DNA from: Synchiropus splendidus
Taxonomy: Eukaryota > Chordata > Actinopteri > Syngnathiformes > Callionymidae
Direction: 5' to 3'
Assembly (NCBI RefSeq): GCF_027744825.2
Contig: NC_071347.1
Span: forward strand, 12,709,501 to 12,773,500
Length of the DNA stretch: 64,000 nt
Below, one piece after another: positions 36,772-50,257 of this stretch. Every line of letters begins with the position of its first letter. Position 1 is the stretch's first letter. Under the pieces are notes generated by a model that saw nothing but the letters and a program-made list of their open reading frames with translations, was not told where the DNA came from and ran no database searches. The translations under genes were made by a program, and so were the position numbers.

Positions 36772-37845
36772 CGGCTCTTGGATCCTGACAGACTTGTTTG
36801 AGATGTGGACGACTATTCCGCAGTTTAAATGAAATCTTGGTGACAGGTGGTCTGGCTTGGAGTCAGAGTAACAATTCAAAAACTTGTGTTCATGTGTGCG
36901 CTTGTCATGTTTGATGAAAATGTTGCTGTTGAGAATGATGAAAAATTCCTCCCGGTTCAGAAGCTGCTTTTCAACTCTATACCGACGCAAAATGACGCAT
37001 TATGTTTGGCGAGATCCGCTCGATAGAAACATCAAATCCAGTTATTGTCACCGCAACTGGCAACACTAACTGTTGATCACCCGGATTCCTTTGTGAGATA
37101 GAGCAGCAAAATCAATAGACATTCCCGCCTTCATTCAGCCGGTGTTTGGCAGCAGTCGGACGCTGGCACATGCCCCTGCAAACATCATCCAAATGTAGCC
37201 CTTGTAAATTTGAGAGACAGCTGTTTCAGGATTAGATGTTATTGAAAAACTCAAATGATCCAGATGCTCCACAGCGAGGAGTTATAGCTAGCAAATGTCT
37301 TTGTCCATTTGGTTGTCTGTGTGAGAGTAAGTCGACACAGCATCGAGGTCAAAAGAAAGAATACACAAGAGGAAAATAACTTGTAAATTATCTTAACCCA
37401 TTGTTGGCAGCAATATTCACCGCCAAGTTGACCTGCACAGTTGAAATGATCAGCCCCCTGCAGCTCTTTAGTTGTGGCATCCAGGATTTCCGTGATGCAC
37501 CGGCACGGCAAAATGAAAGTCGCCATGCCTTCAGATTTAGCATCTTTTTTGTTTTTAGATTGTAACGTATGAATCATCTCGTCTATATCTGTGCACGTTT
37601 ACGGACCATCATAAGACACAGAAGTCTCAACTTCTTGTCAGGTTGAACTGTGTTTTGTTCAGTAATGGCAGTGGCAAAGACGCATCGGGAAGTTTGCCCA
37701 CCCAGCCAGATTGCTCATGGGCAGGGTTGCAGCACAGCAGTGTTTACCATGTTAGATAATGAGTCAGACAGTGATCACAAAGAGTGTTAATTTACACGTT
37801 TTGAACATAAGTCTCACTCAACAACAGGGGTGGACAAAGTACTTG

Positions 37846-37892
37846 AGTCAAAGTCAAAAAAATAAGTGCCGCTTGAACATGTTTATATACAT

Positions 37893-37960
<68 letters not shown>

Positions 37961-38050
37961 TACTCGTACTCGGTATTGGCGAGTACTCAAATGCAAGTAC
38001 TCGTGCACAACTTTTGGAAAAAACTGGTATCGGTGCATCCCTAGTCAAAG
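37846..38050. mobile_element. hAT-like MITE with internal (TA)n, flanked by 8-bp direct repeats
   Basis: An 8-bp direct repeat AGTCAAAG lies at 37846-37853 and 38043-38050, the target-duplication length of hAT elements. The right end, read on the minus strand, begins AGGGATGCACCGATACCAG, a common hAT MITE terminus in fish, followed by GAGTACTTGCATTTGAGTAC. The left terminus is no longer recognisable. The segment on either side (GGGGTGGACAAAGTACTTGAG before, GGTACAAGTATTCACCAC after) looks like another repeat that was split by this insertion. Confidence 0.65.
37896..37959. repeat. (TA)32 microsatellite
   Basis: A perfect 64-bp TA run inside the hAT-like element. It is self-complementary, likely to form cruciforms and to vary in length, and may be mis-sized in an assembly. 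Confidence 0.98.
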
Positions 38051-39101
38051 GTACAAGTATTCACCACTTTATTTGATCATCTCTAGCCGTTTATTCGTTT
38101 GAAAGTTTGAAATGTTTTGAGCTCGTCCTCTACTATTTGGTAAAAAACATATCTTACACCAGTGCACAAGCAATGACCACTTCATTAATAAAGCATGTGG
38201 GAAAATCCCCTGTCATTAGCAGAAGAAAAAAATAAACAATGTCATTTCACATGGACAAAAATATGAGATGATGTCAACAGCCAATTACAGACCTGTTTAT
38301 AGAAAACTGTGACGCAGTTTGGTTAAGACTGAAGACAAAATAAACACAACCGACCAGACACTGAGGACAGACAGGTGAGGCGGAGGAGGGGTAGAAGATG
38401 GTTGTGAGGGTGAGACCGCGTTACAGGTTAAATATGCAATGAGCACTGGATCAGAACATTCTAATGCAGAATCAATAAGTTGACCTATAAGGAATTTAAA
38501 GGGAACTGAGCAGTGAACAGTTATGCCTGAAGCTCAGAGCGACATGCAACACTCGACAGGCCTAATAATCTTGAGGAAAACTGAACATGAAAAAAGCAAA
38601 CAGATCCACTGGGACAGCACTCCGCAGTCCTGGCTCATCCAGTGAGAACATGACCATATCTCCATATCTCCTTTTTTTCCCCCCAAATGACTAGGGTTTA
38701 AATCTTTGCAGGTGGAATTGACTGTGGAGCTACACGATGAGCTGGGCTCTTATGGATCCATCACAGCCATGCAACTGCATCGATTGCACATTTCATGGAC
38801 GAGAAACACGAAATGCAGGAGGGAATAACATAAAAATAAAACAGGAAAAGATCACTAGATATCACTGGATTATTTACAAATACACACCTCCACCCAGAAC
38901 AGTCTCTTTACTGTGAGGAATTCCAGTCATTACTTTTCACTCATTTTAACAGTTTAACCTCATTTCAAGTGCTCCTAACAAAGCACATGGACTTCCTTGA
39001 GTAACCAATCATGAATTTTCTATGTAAGTACATGTAAACACACCCATATAATATCGATTAAAATGAGAAACTGCAGTCATATTTACTGAAAACGGCCGTA
39101 C

Positions 39102-39197
39102 CTCAGGTTTCCACGGCAGTTTCTTGTGCTGCTGGCTGAGGAACCTGCGGACACGGCTCTGGTCTCTGCCATCTCCTCCTGTGATTGGATCGCCATC
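39102..39197 (-). CDS. b4galnt4: b4galnt4 internal exon (first visible): luminal stem
   Basis: A 96-nt, 32-codon exon in phase 0 at both ends. Its acceptor (ccattttcag) ends at 39198 and its donor is gtacgg from 39101 downward. It encodes DGDPITGGDGRDQSRVRRFL, then Ser-Gln-Gln-His-Lys-Lys-Leu-Pro-Trp-Lys-Pro-Glu. The end, Pro-Trp-x-x-Glu before Phe-Lys-Gly-Gln-Val of the next exon, corresponds to the Pro-Trp-containing junction just upstream of the conserved stem block in B4GALNT3/4. The first part is a low-conservation, polar, Gly/Asp-rich stem linker, so the family assignment depends on the join to 28630-28725. There is no start codon or membrane anchor here, so at least one more 5' exon exists. 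Confidence 0.85.
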
Positions 39198-40875
39198 CTG
39201 AAAATGGAGGTAAATCACACTTTACAAAACATCATCTTCAGTTTTGGACCCGCATCAGGTGACCAGTTTCTCTTCAACAAGAAGAGGAAGGTCATGATGA
39301 AGCTACACAACCCCCCTTAACACTCCCCCACACACACACATACACAGATAATGTTGAAGTAAAATGAGACTCAGAAGGTTGTTCCCCTAAGACCTCAAGG
39401 AATCTCCTTCTAAGCGTTCAGCTCTAATCCTGCGTTTGACTTGCCGCGGTCCTAATCTCCAACACACCACTTAGTATCAGGTCCGCCAGCCAAGACCTCC
39501 TCCCTAGGGAGTCTGAACTCTCCCCCTAATCTGGGACTTAGCCTGATACTGTAGCCAGAGTGTAGTCAAGCTTATTCTCCGCGGGCTGCTAACAGGCGTG
39601 TAAATGTTAATGCATGAGTGGGACAGCAGCGTCGACGAGTGACGAGTTCTCCGCCAGCGATGAGGAGATAAAAGCCTTATGGCCCCCTGAGGAGGAGCAG
39701 GACTGTTAAATTAGTGTCCAAACATCCTTCTATTATCAGCAAGGTCAGAGCGAGTCAGTCCTCCGCCAGACAAGAATTGAAAGTTTTCAGCGACACCGCT
39801 CTGTGAAGCCTGTCTCCTCAGATCAGCCTCATTGTTCATTAAAAGCAGCAGCATTATTTGTTAAAGGCAGAGAGACAGACGACACAGGCTTTTGATTACT
39901 TTGGGACTTCCAAGGGGGAGAGATGAAAGGATCTTGGTGAAGCAACGCAACAGCAGTCGTCCCTCCGCAGGAATGGGTCGGGTGACATGCTTGTGGACTA
40001 GTCTTCACAAACACACAAATGACAATGTACACAACAGATCACAAAGAAAGACGTCTGGAAGACGGTAAATCATTCATATTTTATTAGCTCGAGTCTGCAA
40101 CACAGAAATGGAAGAGGACAATCGAGTTTCAGCCCGCAGAAAAAACAAAAGTATCGTTTTATTGTTATATTATTTTTATATACAGGGCTTATGCAGTAGT
40201 GGATAAGAATTGGCACATCAAATTTGGATCCATTTTTAGACCCTTTTCCTCAACTTTGCTTTTGAATTCTGAGCTGAGACAAGAACACACAGTCAAAAAC
40301 CAAATCTTTTTTTAGAAACAATTTTTTGTTGCAGGAAGACAAAAATAATTGATTCATTAAGGAGTTCCTGACCAAGATAACAAGTCACAAATCTAAGGTC
40401 AGGGTCGTCAGAAGTGTGATGATCTGGGGAGCAACTTGAACTTTGTTGAGCAAGTTGAGCTATGGTGAGGTTTGCCTTTTTATTTTCGTAGCAATATGTA
40501 TATATCTTTCCTTTATCTACTTCCTTCCATTACAGACTCAACCAATTCAATTTCATAATTGGTCCCATGAGAGGTTAAGTTGAAGAAAAATCCACGTTAC
40601 GAAGGTTAAGACATCATTCAGGTAGGTTCAAGGATGATATTGGGGAAGTGCCCGAACAGGCTGTACGACTAAATTGTTGACAGATCTACGGAGACAGAAA
40701 TTGTTTACGTTAGATGCAATGAATGTCCGACACCTTTTGAGAAAGGGCCAGAGACTTGTAGCAGCATAGTTAATACAACAACATCACACTATTCTGCGTA
40801 AGGTGAGGAGCAGGACTGTTGTTGTGTGGATGCAGTTTTACTAGGTGTTTATTACTATGATTATTACTCTGATTA

Positions 40876-41140
40876 CTAGGGATGGACTGATACCAGTATT
40901 GGATATCGGTCTGACACCAGGCTTGAGAACTTGTACTCATTGAATGGCCATTGATTTTGTCAAATTTATGTTTGTACTGCAGTGAAACTTGTGTACAAGA
41001 AAAACAAACAAAGGAATGTTGTTCAAATTACAATATATATGGAAAAAAAGCAAGGTAACTTTATGTTTAATGGCATAAGTACTTGGAATTGGTGAGTACT
41101 CAAATGTGTGAATTGTGTGAAAGTTTGGTGCCTTTCAGAA
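40876..41140. mobile_element. Second hAT-like MITE copy, degraded
   Basis: It starts TAGGGATGGACTGATACCAGTATTGG, the terminus also seen inverted at the right end of the element at 37.85-38.04 kb, and further on contains GTACTTGGAATTGGTGAGTACTCAAATG (41081-41108), matching CTCGGTATTGGCGAGTACTCAAATG there. The right end is not clear. Confidence 0.55.
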
Positions 41141-43449
41141 CTTCATACCTTGTTGACATACAGTAAATAGGATGCATAAATGTAAATAGGATGCATTCCG
41201 TAAACCTCACCCTCAACTTTAGCCGTCAAAACCAAATGTTAAGGGCTATGTGTGACTTCAGAATGGGACAGCCCTCTGCAATAGCGCCGTTCCTCAATTC
41301 AGAAGAATAAGATTGAAAAATATTGTAAAATAGAAATAAATGCCATGCAACAATGAGGTTAATAATCCATAAAATGTGCTAAGATTTTCCTAATATTTAT
41401 ATCTCCACTAACAAAGAAAATATTTTGATATGTAGTTCGCCTTCCTCTCTGCTTTGGGCGCCATTGTATACTGGTTGAGAATACCCAAAGCATTCTGGGT
41501 AGTCTCAACTGGTATTTCTCAATAAAATAGTCACGAACCTCAAAATTGAAGATGCAACTTTCCTCAATCTTGCTCCTTGACTTTGCTTCCTGAGAATCAG
41601 GATGGCCCTTCGTAGGAAGTTGAGGACTGAGGTTGAGTATTAAGGAAGGAATTGAAATGTCTCCATTACGCCTCCTCTAGAAACAGAATACAGGATGTAG
41701 AGGATATTGACTTCCTGACACGTGATACTTTATCTTAAACTTCCTATCCTACTGTTTGAAAATCGGTACGGTAATGCACGGTAAAAGTTTCAAAAAAGAG
41801 AAGTTTGACCAAAGAACAATTTTCCAACCGGCTCTGGTTTCCAACAGATACATGATATTATAACAAATAAATGCCTTGATATCATTTTCAGATGTGACGT
41901 CGGCGACTGCGTGAAACCCCAGAACTGACTCTTGCTATCGCTCCTCAACACACGTGTAGTTATGAGATAAATAATTACTCCCGCTGGCAACAGCCTAACA
42001 AGATGAGTCAGCCAGTTTCTGTTTTTTTGAGACACCTAAAAGTCTGTTGGAGGTTTGCTCATTTGAAAAGAATGATCAATTATTTAAGCGTTTGACAGCA
42101 ACAGGGAGTCGGGGTTCAGACATGAGGCAATTAATTAAAGTGGGATGAGATGTTAGCTGGGGAGCACATTTAGTAAAAAGTGATTGATGGATTCCAACAA
42201 AGTTACTTTGGCATCTTTGCATCATTTCCATCCAAAAAAAAAAAAAACATTTCAGGTTGCAGTCCGCTCGCTGTCCAAGAACGAATGACCTTGCTGATCT
42301 AAACCCAGAAAAACAGCTGGAGACAAAGACTTGAATATCAATGAGAACAATTAATCTCCTTTATTAAACCCAAACAAGTCGCAGTCTGTGGGGATGGAGG
42401 GAAGAGCAGAGGAATAGATCAGAGACTCGCTTCACAAATGACTCCCACACCCACCCACCCACCGTGACAAACCCTGCCAATGAGTTGAACTCCTCAAAAT
42501 CCACAAATCACATTGTAATTATCGAAGAAGCGCGACGCGAAGGTTAATAACAACAGAGGAATAATTAAATCAATCCACCCGGCTGGTCGTTGCTTCACTT
42601 CCCAAATAGCTGTTAATTAAAGCGTGACTCATACGAACATAAAAACTCGCCTGAAATAACGAATGCTCCTTCAACAGTGTCGTAAACACCTGTGGACATC
42701 TCAAGAGAGCCACAATAGAAAAATATGAAGCCACAAAAAGAGGACCAAAGAGGGAAAAAAAAACAAGACAAGAGATGAGAAAGGGAGGAAACTAGAGAAA
42801 TACAGATGAGACAAGTGACCGATGGAGCCATAAAGAGGAAAATACTGAGACAAAACCTTTGAGGGGGAAGTACATGCTGTTGTGCCGGCCCAGTCCTTCC
42901 AAATCCCTCAGGCACCATGAATCTCTGAGGTGACTGCAGGTTGGCAGACTTTCCTCCCACTTTCTTAACTGAACTCTGCCTGGCTTCAAAGCTCTGTGAA
43001 ATTTTGCACTCGACAAAGCAACACGCTATGTGACAAGAATACAGGAGCTGTGAAACGCCACTTTGAGCAGTGGAATCTGCGCTGACTTCATTTATGGTCA
43101 GGCATAGATACAATTGTAAAGAAAGAAAGAAAACATTTAAAGTGTTCAAGTGACATTTGTTTAGTTTTTAGTTTGTAAGATAGTACTTGTAATGAGATGG
43201 TACGATGTGTCCTCCCAGTGACCTGTTCACACCTGCTGCTGTGATAAGCTCCAAAATATTCACCATGGCAACACAACTCAGCAAAAGAAGCAGCAGATGG
43301 TACCACAACTATTTAAATGAACCTTGCTATGCACTCCGGAAACAACGAGGAACGAGATGCTCGAACGGAATAGTCAATAGTTTTCTAACCCGGTGAAGAC
43401 AGTGTCCTTGAGTGGACTGTCAACACTCAGCTTTCTGCAAGTCTAGCAC

Positions 43450-43540
43450 AGGGGTGGGCACACCGGCGAAGTGGTGAGTGCTGGTTCGGTTCAAACTGCA
43501 CCACCCCGGTCCTGGAAGCACTGGTTTGCCCACCCAACTC
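43450..43540. mobile_element. Short fold-back repeat with GTGGGCA ends
   Basis: AGGGGTGGGCACACCGG at 43451 and the complement of GTGGGCAAACCAG at 43524-43536 face each other about 85 bp apart. They resemble the ends of short hAT-type MITEs in fish. The interior has no coding content. Confidence 0.45.
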
Positions 43541-46500
43541 CACCATTCCTTGACCTGCTGTCTTTCAGATGGCTATCAAAATTGGTGCAAGCAACTTTAT
43601 TGTGCAATTCTCTTGCTACCTCAGTCAGGGTCTTTCTATCGAGCAAGCCTCCCACTCCTCACCACAATATTCCCCTCGCCTGATGAGTTCAAGCTGAAGA
43701 ACTTCTGTTACTGGACCTCTGTTCCTGGATTTAAGCCATAGGCCCATTCACATGGAGAAGGTGTCGATCCTATCCAACCAAATTCTGAGTCAGATACCCA
43801 CTGGTGTGGCACCTATTTACCTTTATGACCAAAGTCTGACCGAATGATAATGGCATTCCGGCACCTTTAATCTTGCCATGTTTGCATCACTGTTTTTCTT
43901 CTGTGGTTTACACACAGTGCAGATAAGCTCTTAAATCCATGCTTTTGAGAGAGCATTACAGCACCACATACAGGCAAGATGTTTGAATGGATGCAGGGTT
44001 TTGTCAGCAAGGAAAACAATCGAACAAGGAAAAGATGTATTTCTCATGTGGACAAAGCAAGCCTCACCTGTTGCAGTGCACTATGGGAATTGTGCGCAAA
44101 CCTTTCTCAGTAGTCATTAAATATAGACATGAAAAAGATATTCTGAGGACGATGAATGATGCCACAGTAAACAGCAACTGTGCTGAGGTGTTTTAAATCA
44201 AGTGAAATCAGCACAACTTTTTTTCTCCTGGAATGATGTCCAACTCAACAGTAACAGCAGTCATGTTCTTTTCAAGCTACAGCACGTTCAATGCTGACCA
44301 CTCCTGGCACAAGCAATACAGTCAGCTTCAAACGGATTTGGTTCAATGAGGTAGCAGCGCCTAATGAATGGGATTGTAATCTGAATTACCTTCCTGATCC
44401 TGGTTCAGCACTTGTGAGGGAATTAATCTGACCTCTGACCACAGTGGACTGCTTAAGAATTCAGCGGCGGCAGCACCGACACCTTCGCAGCTCGGGCTCC
44501 GGTCCCTGTGGCGTCGAGCACCGCTGATTAAAAACATAACCCATCTAAAACTACGCAGGGAAATAATCGCGGCCAGCGGAAAGCCAGAGTGAAAACTATT
44601 TTTGTCTGGCTGTTTGCATTATTCATGCGAGAAATTACATGTCGGTCAATGGAACAACGGAGGCAGCGGCGTTGGAGAAGGAGAGGGAGGAAAGTGGAGG
44701 ATAAATAATGCGCGGCAGCAGTCGATAACACGAGTGATAGAGTCGGTGGCTCCAATTCATTGGTAGGAAGATTAATGGTGTAGAGATGAGTACAGAAATG
44801 AGATGGTGAGACGTAATAGAGGGGCAGAAAAAGAAGAGGAGGGCGGAAAAAATCTGCCCAAGAGACAACGGCAGTTTTGAAGTAGGGTTACACACAATCG
44901 CAGGGTTCATGTTTAGTTTGTTTCAGTCACACATGCTCATTCGATGGCAAGTTATGTCACTGCTGTATGTTTAACGTATCGATTTAGAACACGCAGGAGG
45001 TCATATCAATACAACCGGCATGAGAGGACAATGGCGTGATCAATATCACTTTGAGGAGCTTTGTCTACGGTTTTGTCCAACTCAGCCAATGCTCGTATCA
45101 AACACCATTAGTATGACACGTTAATGATTTTTACCAGCATCCATGTATCTGGTGGTTTATTATGGGATAATGCCTTGAGAAGCATGAGCTCTGCTTGGTT
45201 GGAGCATTTCAAGCGTCAAAGTTGAGTCATATCATTCGCATGCATAGACATTTTGGAGGGAATTAAGTTGCTATTACATTTTTATTCTGCTCATTATTAC
45301 CATACATATCATATCATTATCTTTGTTATCGTTGGATCAGTTTGTTTTCACTATTTTTTTCCCACTCACCTATTATTTAAGTGCACAAATTGCAAGTTTG
45401 TATTTGGCATGTGTGTTTTAATTGTACATTTAATGCTTTTACCGTGAGAAATTTCGACTGAAGGAGGAGAGTAAGGTAAACAGCGCAGGTCGGGGAACAA
45501 TTCTCCCAAGAAATAAAATAAATCACCTGTCAGAAACTAAAATACTTTTGGGCAAAATTGATGAGAGAATTTTTGTCCTTAAGAATTTAATATTAAGAAA
45601 AATGCTGGCTGCAGGAAAAGGGGCACTTCTCCCATGCAGGTAAAAAGGGCTGGTGCTTGAGCACTATAAGGGTTCTATCTGTGCACCTGCCTCAGTTACG
45701 AGCCTGTGTTGGTGGTAGTGGATACTACATTCAGTAGCAAAAAGTGTGTGGGAGATCTGACTTGGCAGATACACAAAATACTTACCAAAAAAAGAAATAA
45801 AATAAGTGAAAAAAATCTAAAACTTGAATCACACATTTAGTTTTTCTGTTCAAAAATTTAATTTATAGGAATGGCCAACACAAGAGTGGCCATTAATGCT
45901 TACAATGATATACTTTCAGAATGTTGTTGAGCCTCTTCAGTGCCTCTGGGGTTATTCTGAATAATGTTCTTGACTATATCTGTTATGTTGGCTCTTAATG
46001 TCGATTTTAATGGCTCTTGTGTCGATAACATCTTTAAGTTACATTTAGAACGTATGCAAAATCTGTGATTTATTTGCCATTAAACGCAAGTTAACTCAGC
46101 TTCAGATTAGATTTTTTTATCTCTAGACAGCACTACTATATAAAGTACGATTAAAAAAGAGAACATTTCGGGGGGAATGAGAAGGGTTGACTGAACAGTT
46201 GCTTGGACAAAATGAAGAATAGCTATCGAACTTGCGTCTTTACTTGCAAAAAAATGCCTCAAATGGCACATTAACTGTAAAACTTTAATGTTTTATTCAC
46301 AGTACTCATGTGAAGCACTGAGCCCAACTTCAACCTTTCTTGTCTAAAACTGTGCTTGTGACACATTCAGCAGAACAAATGAATTGAACCTGGGTTCCAC
46401 GATGAGCCACAATGATGACTGAGCTGCTCACATACTGGAAAAAAAAGCACCCAGATCAAAGGTCTATTTTTCACACAAGCCAGAAATGATCCTTTTGTGA

Positions 46501-47714
46501 GGGTGAAAGTACCATTTTTAATCTTAACTGAGAGATTTGCCTCCTGGTTTGGCTCAGTTTCCGCTGGGTGTATTGAACTCACTTGCTCACATGTTTTAGA
46601 AACTCTATACCTGTGTCATAAAAAGAACACGTCGCGGCACATTTGCGAGCTTCTGAGAACCAGTCTCCAAATAAATCTAACACATTCACTGGATCCCCAC
46701 ATTGAAGCTTTAATAAAATTTCACAGCGACCTCTACTATAACCAATTCAGGAAGTGCCATTATGAAACTTTTAATAGACACAATTCTTGTCAGCACTGTA
46801 GCCTCACTCTTTAAAGTTCAGCCACTGCAGGCAAATGAAATATGAGTTTACCCACAGGTACATTAAATGAATGCAGATTGATTGATGATGAAGTTGAATC
46901 CTTCTTGCAGGCAATAAATCACAGTGGAATTATTCCGGCAAATGATTTTATGGCGAGCGCTTGACGAGAAAGTGGACACATCTATTGCACTCACTTTAAT
47001 AGCTTGTAATCTTTTCTCAAATGAAAGGACGCGCAGATCAGATTAGGCCTAAATGACTCATTTAAAGCTTAGTAAAGGAGGCGCTTAAGTAATGCAGGTG
47101 TGAGACCGCGGGGACGCGGCTGCAGGAGCAGATTCAATATGGTTCCGAATTACAGCCGACAGTAATGATGCTTAATGTCGCGGCCGTGATTAAAGTCTGC
47201 TCAGGTTTCTAAACAAGAAGCTTACAGAGACACTTTGGGCGGCTCAGGGTGCAATTAAACAAGTTGTCGGTTAAGTGGAACTTCTAGTCGACGAGTTATC
47301 GGTTCACACAACAAACAAAGGTGGTCATTCGAGTGATCTCAAGAGAAAAACAATGCATTGTTTTACAATCGTAGTATCTCTGATATCATACTATTAAAGC
47401 TCTTTTCCCTGATATTGTAGTGTGGTGAGAGAATCTATGTGTTAGTTCCAACAGTGTGACGCTCTTGTGACATGGGTTGTGGCTTTTTTATCTTAACAAT
47501 TACCAGGCCGAGGGATGTCACAAGGGAATTTGTGATCAGTCCTTGTTGTTTATTTTATTTTATTTGATTTCATTTTATTTTTGACTGCGCGTTATTCCAA
47601 AACACTTTCCTAGTTGGTGGGATCCCCACTGACCATGTCAGTAAACATGATCCTAATGCTGACTGTCAAAAACATTGGTGAAAAACTATGGAATTGACTA
47701 TGTAGAAGGGTTTC

Positions 47715-48185
47715 AGCCATCCATACGTCCTCATATGCTTATCCGTTGCCGGGTCGCGGGTGCAGAAGCTTCAAAAGATCGCACCAAACGCCCTTCTCCC
47801 GGGCAACATCCACTAGTATCGACTGGGGGTCCTGAGACTCCTCAGTCTCCTCCCAGTAGGCCCTGCCTGAAACACACCAGCTCCACCTCCAGGGGTGCAT
47901 CCTCAAGAGATGCCTCAACCACTTCAACTAACTCTATTCAACACAGTGGCTCTACTTCAAGTCTCTCCAGAGTGACAGAACTCTTCACCTTATCTCTAAG
48001 GGAGACGTCTGCCAAATTAATTTCAGCTGCTTGTAACCTGGATCTTGTTCTATCAGTCACGACCCACAGCTCATGACCATAGGTGAGGGTCGTAATGAAG
48101 CTTGACCGGTTAATAGAGACCTTTGGTTCAGCTCTTTTTCACACACAACAGTGCGGTAGAGCAACTGCAATACCGCCCCAGCTGC
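47715..48185 (-). mobile_element. LINE 3' fragment, minus strand
   Basis: On the minus strand it runs from a Glu-Leu-Trp-Val-like block (complement of CACAGCTCATGACCATAGG near 48066) through the Arg-Val-Leu/Arg-Glu region (complement of CTTATCTCTAAGGGAGACGTCTG near 47989) to the 3' end (complement of GCTTATCCGTTGCCGGGTCGCGGG at 47738-47761). Several frame breaks are present. It is the same family as 5909-6650 and 23500-23850. Confidence 0.8.
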
Positions 48186-50257
48186 ACTGATTCAATGACC
48201 AATCTCCAAGAAGTAGTAGTGTTCCATCGTTTTTAAATTAGTTAAACTTTTTGTTTTTTTATATATTTACATTTCTACATTAGCATAACCTCTAAAACGT
48301 GAAATCAGAGAAGCTTGTGTGAACCGACAATAATATCTAGCTGTGATTACCACAGCCCTCATTGGTTAAAACACAAGAAGGTCAAAATCACAGCGCTTGT
48401 GAAAATCCACTTTATTTCATTTCAAGACATCCGTCTTATTGCCAGTGTTTTTGACGGTGTTGGTTTGTCCATTTATCTGTGTTGAAAAAAACTTGAAAGG
48501 TTATGCAGAGTTTTGGATGAGATTTTCAGGAAATATGTGAAGGGAAAAGATGTGTATGTGACCACAAAAAAATTGACTCAATTTTGGGAGAGATCTGGAT
48601 CACTGTTTGGCCCTGGGATTTTTTTTTTAAAGATTTAAAGATTTCCTTTGTTGCTGGGATTGACTTTTCTTTATAGCCTAATTTGTTTTAATTCGTTGTG
48701 AGTTATTTCCCCGTCATGTGTCTATTCACGAAAGTCAGGAAAAGTGAATTCTAACTTGATTTATTTATCATTCAACACAATGACTCAGAAGCAGGTTGTC
48801 GTCTCCCGGCACTTCGGTCCGAACTGATTATGGCTGATGGGCCGCGACAGAGGGCAGCTGGCAAGCAGAGCCGCCAAACAATCAAGTGCCAATCATCAGT
48901 GACCTGCTCGCTGCTCAGTCTGACCCAATCATCTCCGAGGTGGCTGCACAGAAACGGAGACGGCTCCAGAGAGACACGTAAACATGCGAGCCACGGTCAC
49001 TGAGGGACAGAAACGAGGCACAGTGGATGCATTAGTCGCTCCTGTTTTAGAAATATAGTGTATGTTTATGTGACGTGACACTTTCACCGACCACCTCAGA
49101 ATAGTACTTATATATAGCTAGAACAGGTACTAACACCTAGTTGTGACCCTTTATAGCCTTCATAAGAACATGTCACTGATTCAGCTGGTGGGCAGACGAA
49201 GTGGAGCAAGTCAAATCTAAAAATAAATGTAAAAATAGACAGGAAACCAATGGATTGACTCTTCAAAAGGTTTTCCCAAAATTAACCAAAATCTTAAAAT
49301 AACACAGACAATTCAAATCTGGACTATGTGGCAAGTAGGGGTCGCTATGGTCTCATGAAACATCAACATAAACACGTGACTTTGTTGGTAATAGGTCCAC
49401 ATTACGTAACCTCCTTATGAGTCTGTGGTATTTTTCCCATGAGTTCTTTGCTACAGATTGAATTTCGGTGGCGTTCCATCTGAATCCTGGAACATTTCAA
49501 CAAATTTATCACCAAGTTGTTCGGCTACTACGTGGGCCGGAGTTCTGCGATCTCTCAGGTTATTAGCTTCACTAGCTAGCTACTGCAAAAACCTCAGACA
49601 AGGACAATGCAGCTGGTACATCAAGCTTGACCTTTCCAGTGTAGAGCAGGTTTCATATAACAGATGCTGTCAGTGGGAATATTCATAGGCGCTGCCTGAG
49701 AATGGTTCATTAGCGACCAACACAAACACTCTCCACATACAGTACATCATGTGACCTTTTCAATCAATGACCCAGACGTGGATGTGGTTGAATAACACTT
49801 ATCAGTGATTGATGCAGAAAGCTAATCCAAAAGAAAGCGTGACACTCCTTATTAACCCCGACAGTCCTGACCCTCGAACACTGCACCCTCCCGCAGTTCT
49901 CACGTTCCCATGACTGTGGAGCCACCACCTCAAAAAGAAGGTACTGTTTCGCAGTGGAGCGTCACACCTGGTGAGGTATTCACAGACCTGATGTAAACAA
50001 AGACAAAACAAGTTTCATTTGACTTCAAATCAATCATTCGCATATTAAGCGGCTGCGTGTGGAACCCACTGATAGTAATTACCAGTATTGTGTTTCAGAG
50101 AAAATTGTTTTCTTGTGAGATCAATAAGAAAATGGGACTAAAGGAATGTGAGGCTTTTGTTAGAGAAAATGTAGAATATAAAAATAAAAGAGGATCTTTG
50201 TCCTCTCACGCGACACCAACTGCTGTCTTCACCTTCACTTTACCTTGCATCCCACCC

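Larger units (their letters stand above)
28726..39101 (-). other. b4galnt4: 10.4 kb intron of b4galnt4 between the first and second visible exons
   Basis: Repeat content with its own entries: a TA-flanked element (34181-34698), a MITE (35871-36043), a GAG run (36751-36771) and the hAT-like MITE with (TA)32 (37846-38050). A (CA)6 run lies at about 29045-29056. The parts 28.9-34.1, 36.1-37.8 and 38.1-39.1 kb show no splice-bounded exon. About 33.55-33.80 kb is open in four frames and CpG-containing but has no recognisable product. Confidence 0.75.

Noticed and set aside
37854..38076. Tyr-Ile repeat proteins on both strands
   Set aside because: They are translations of the (TA)32 microsatellite.
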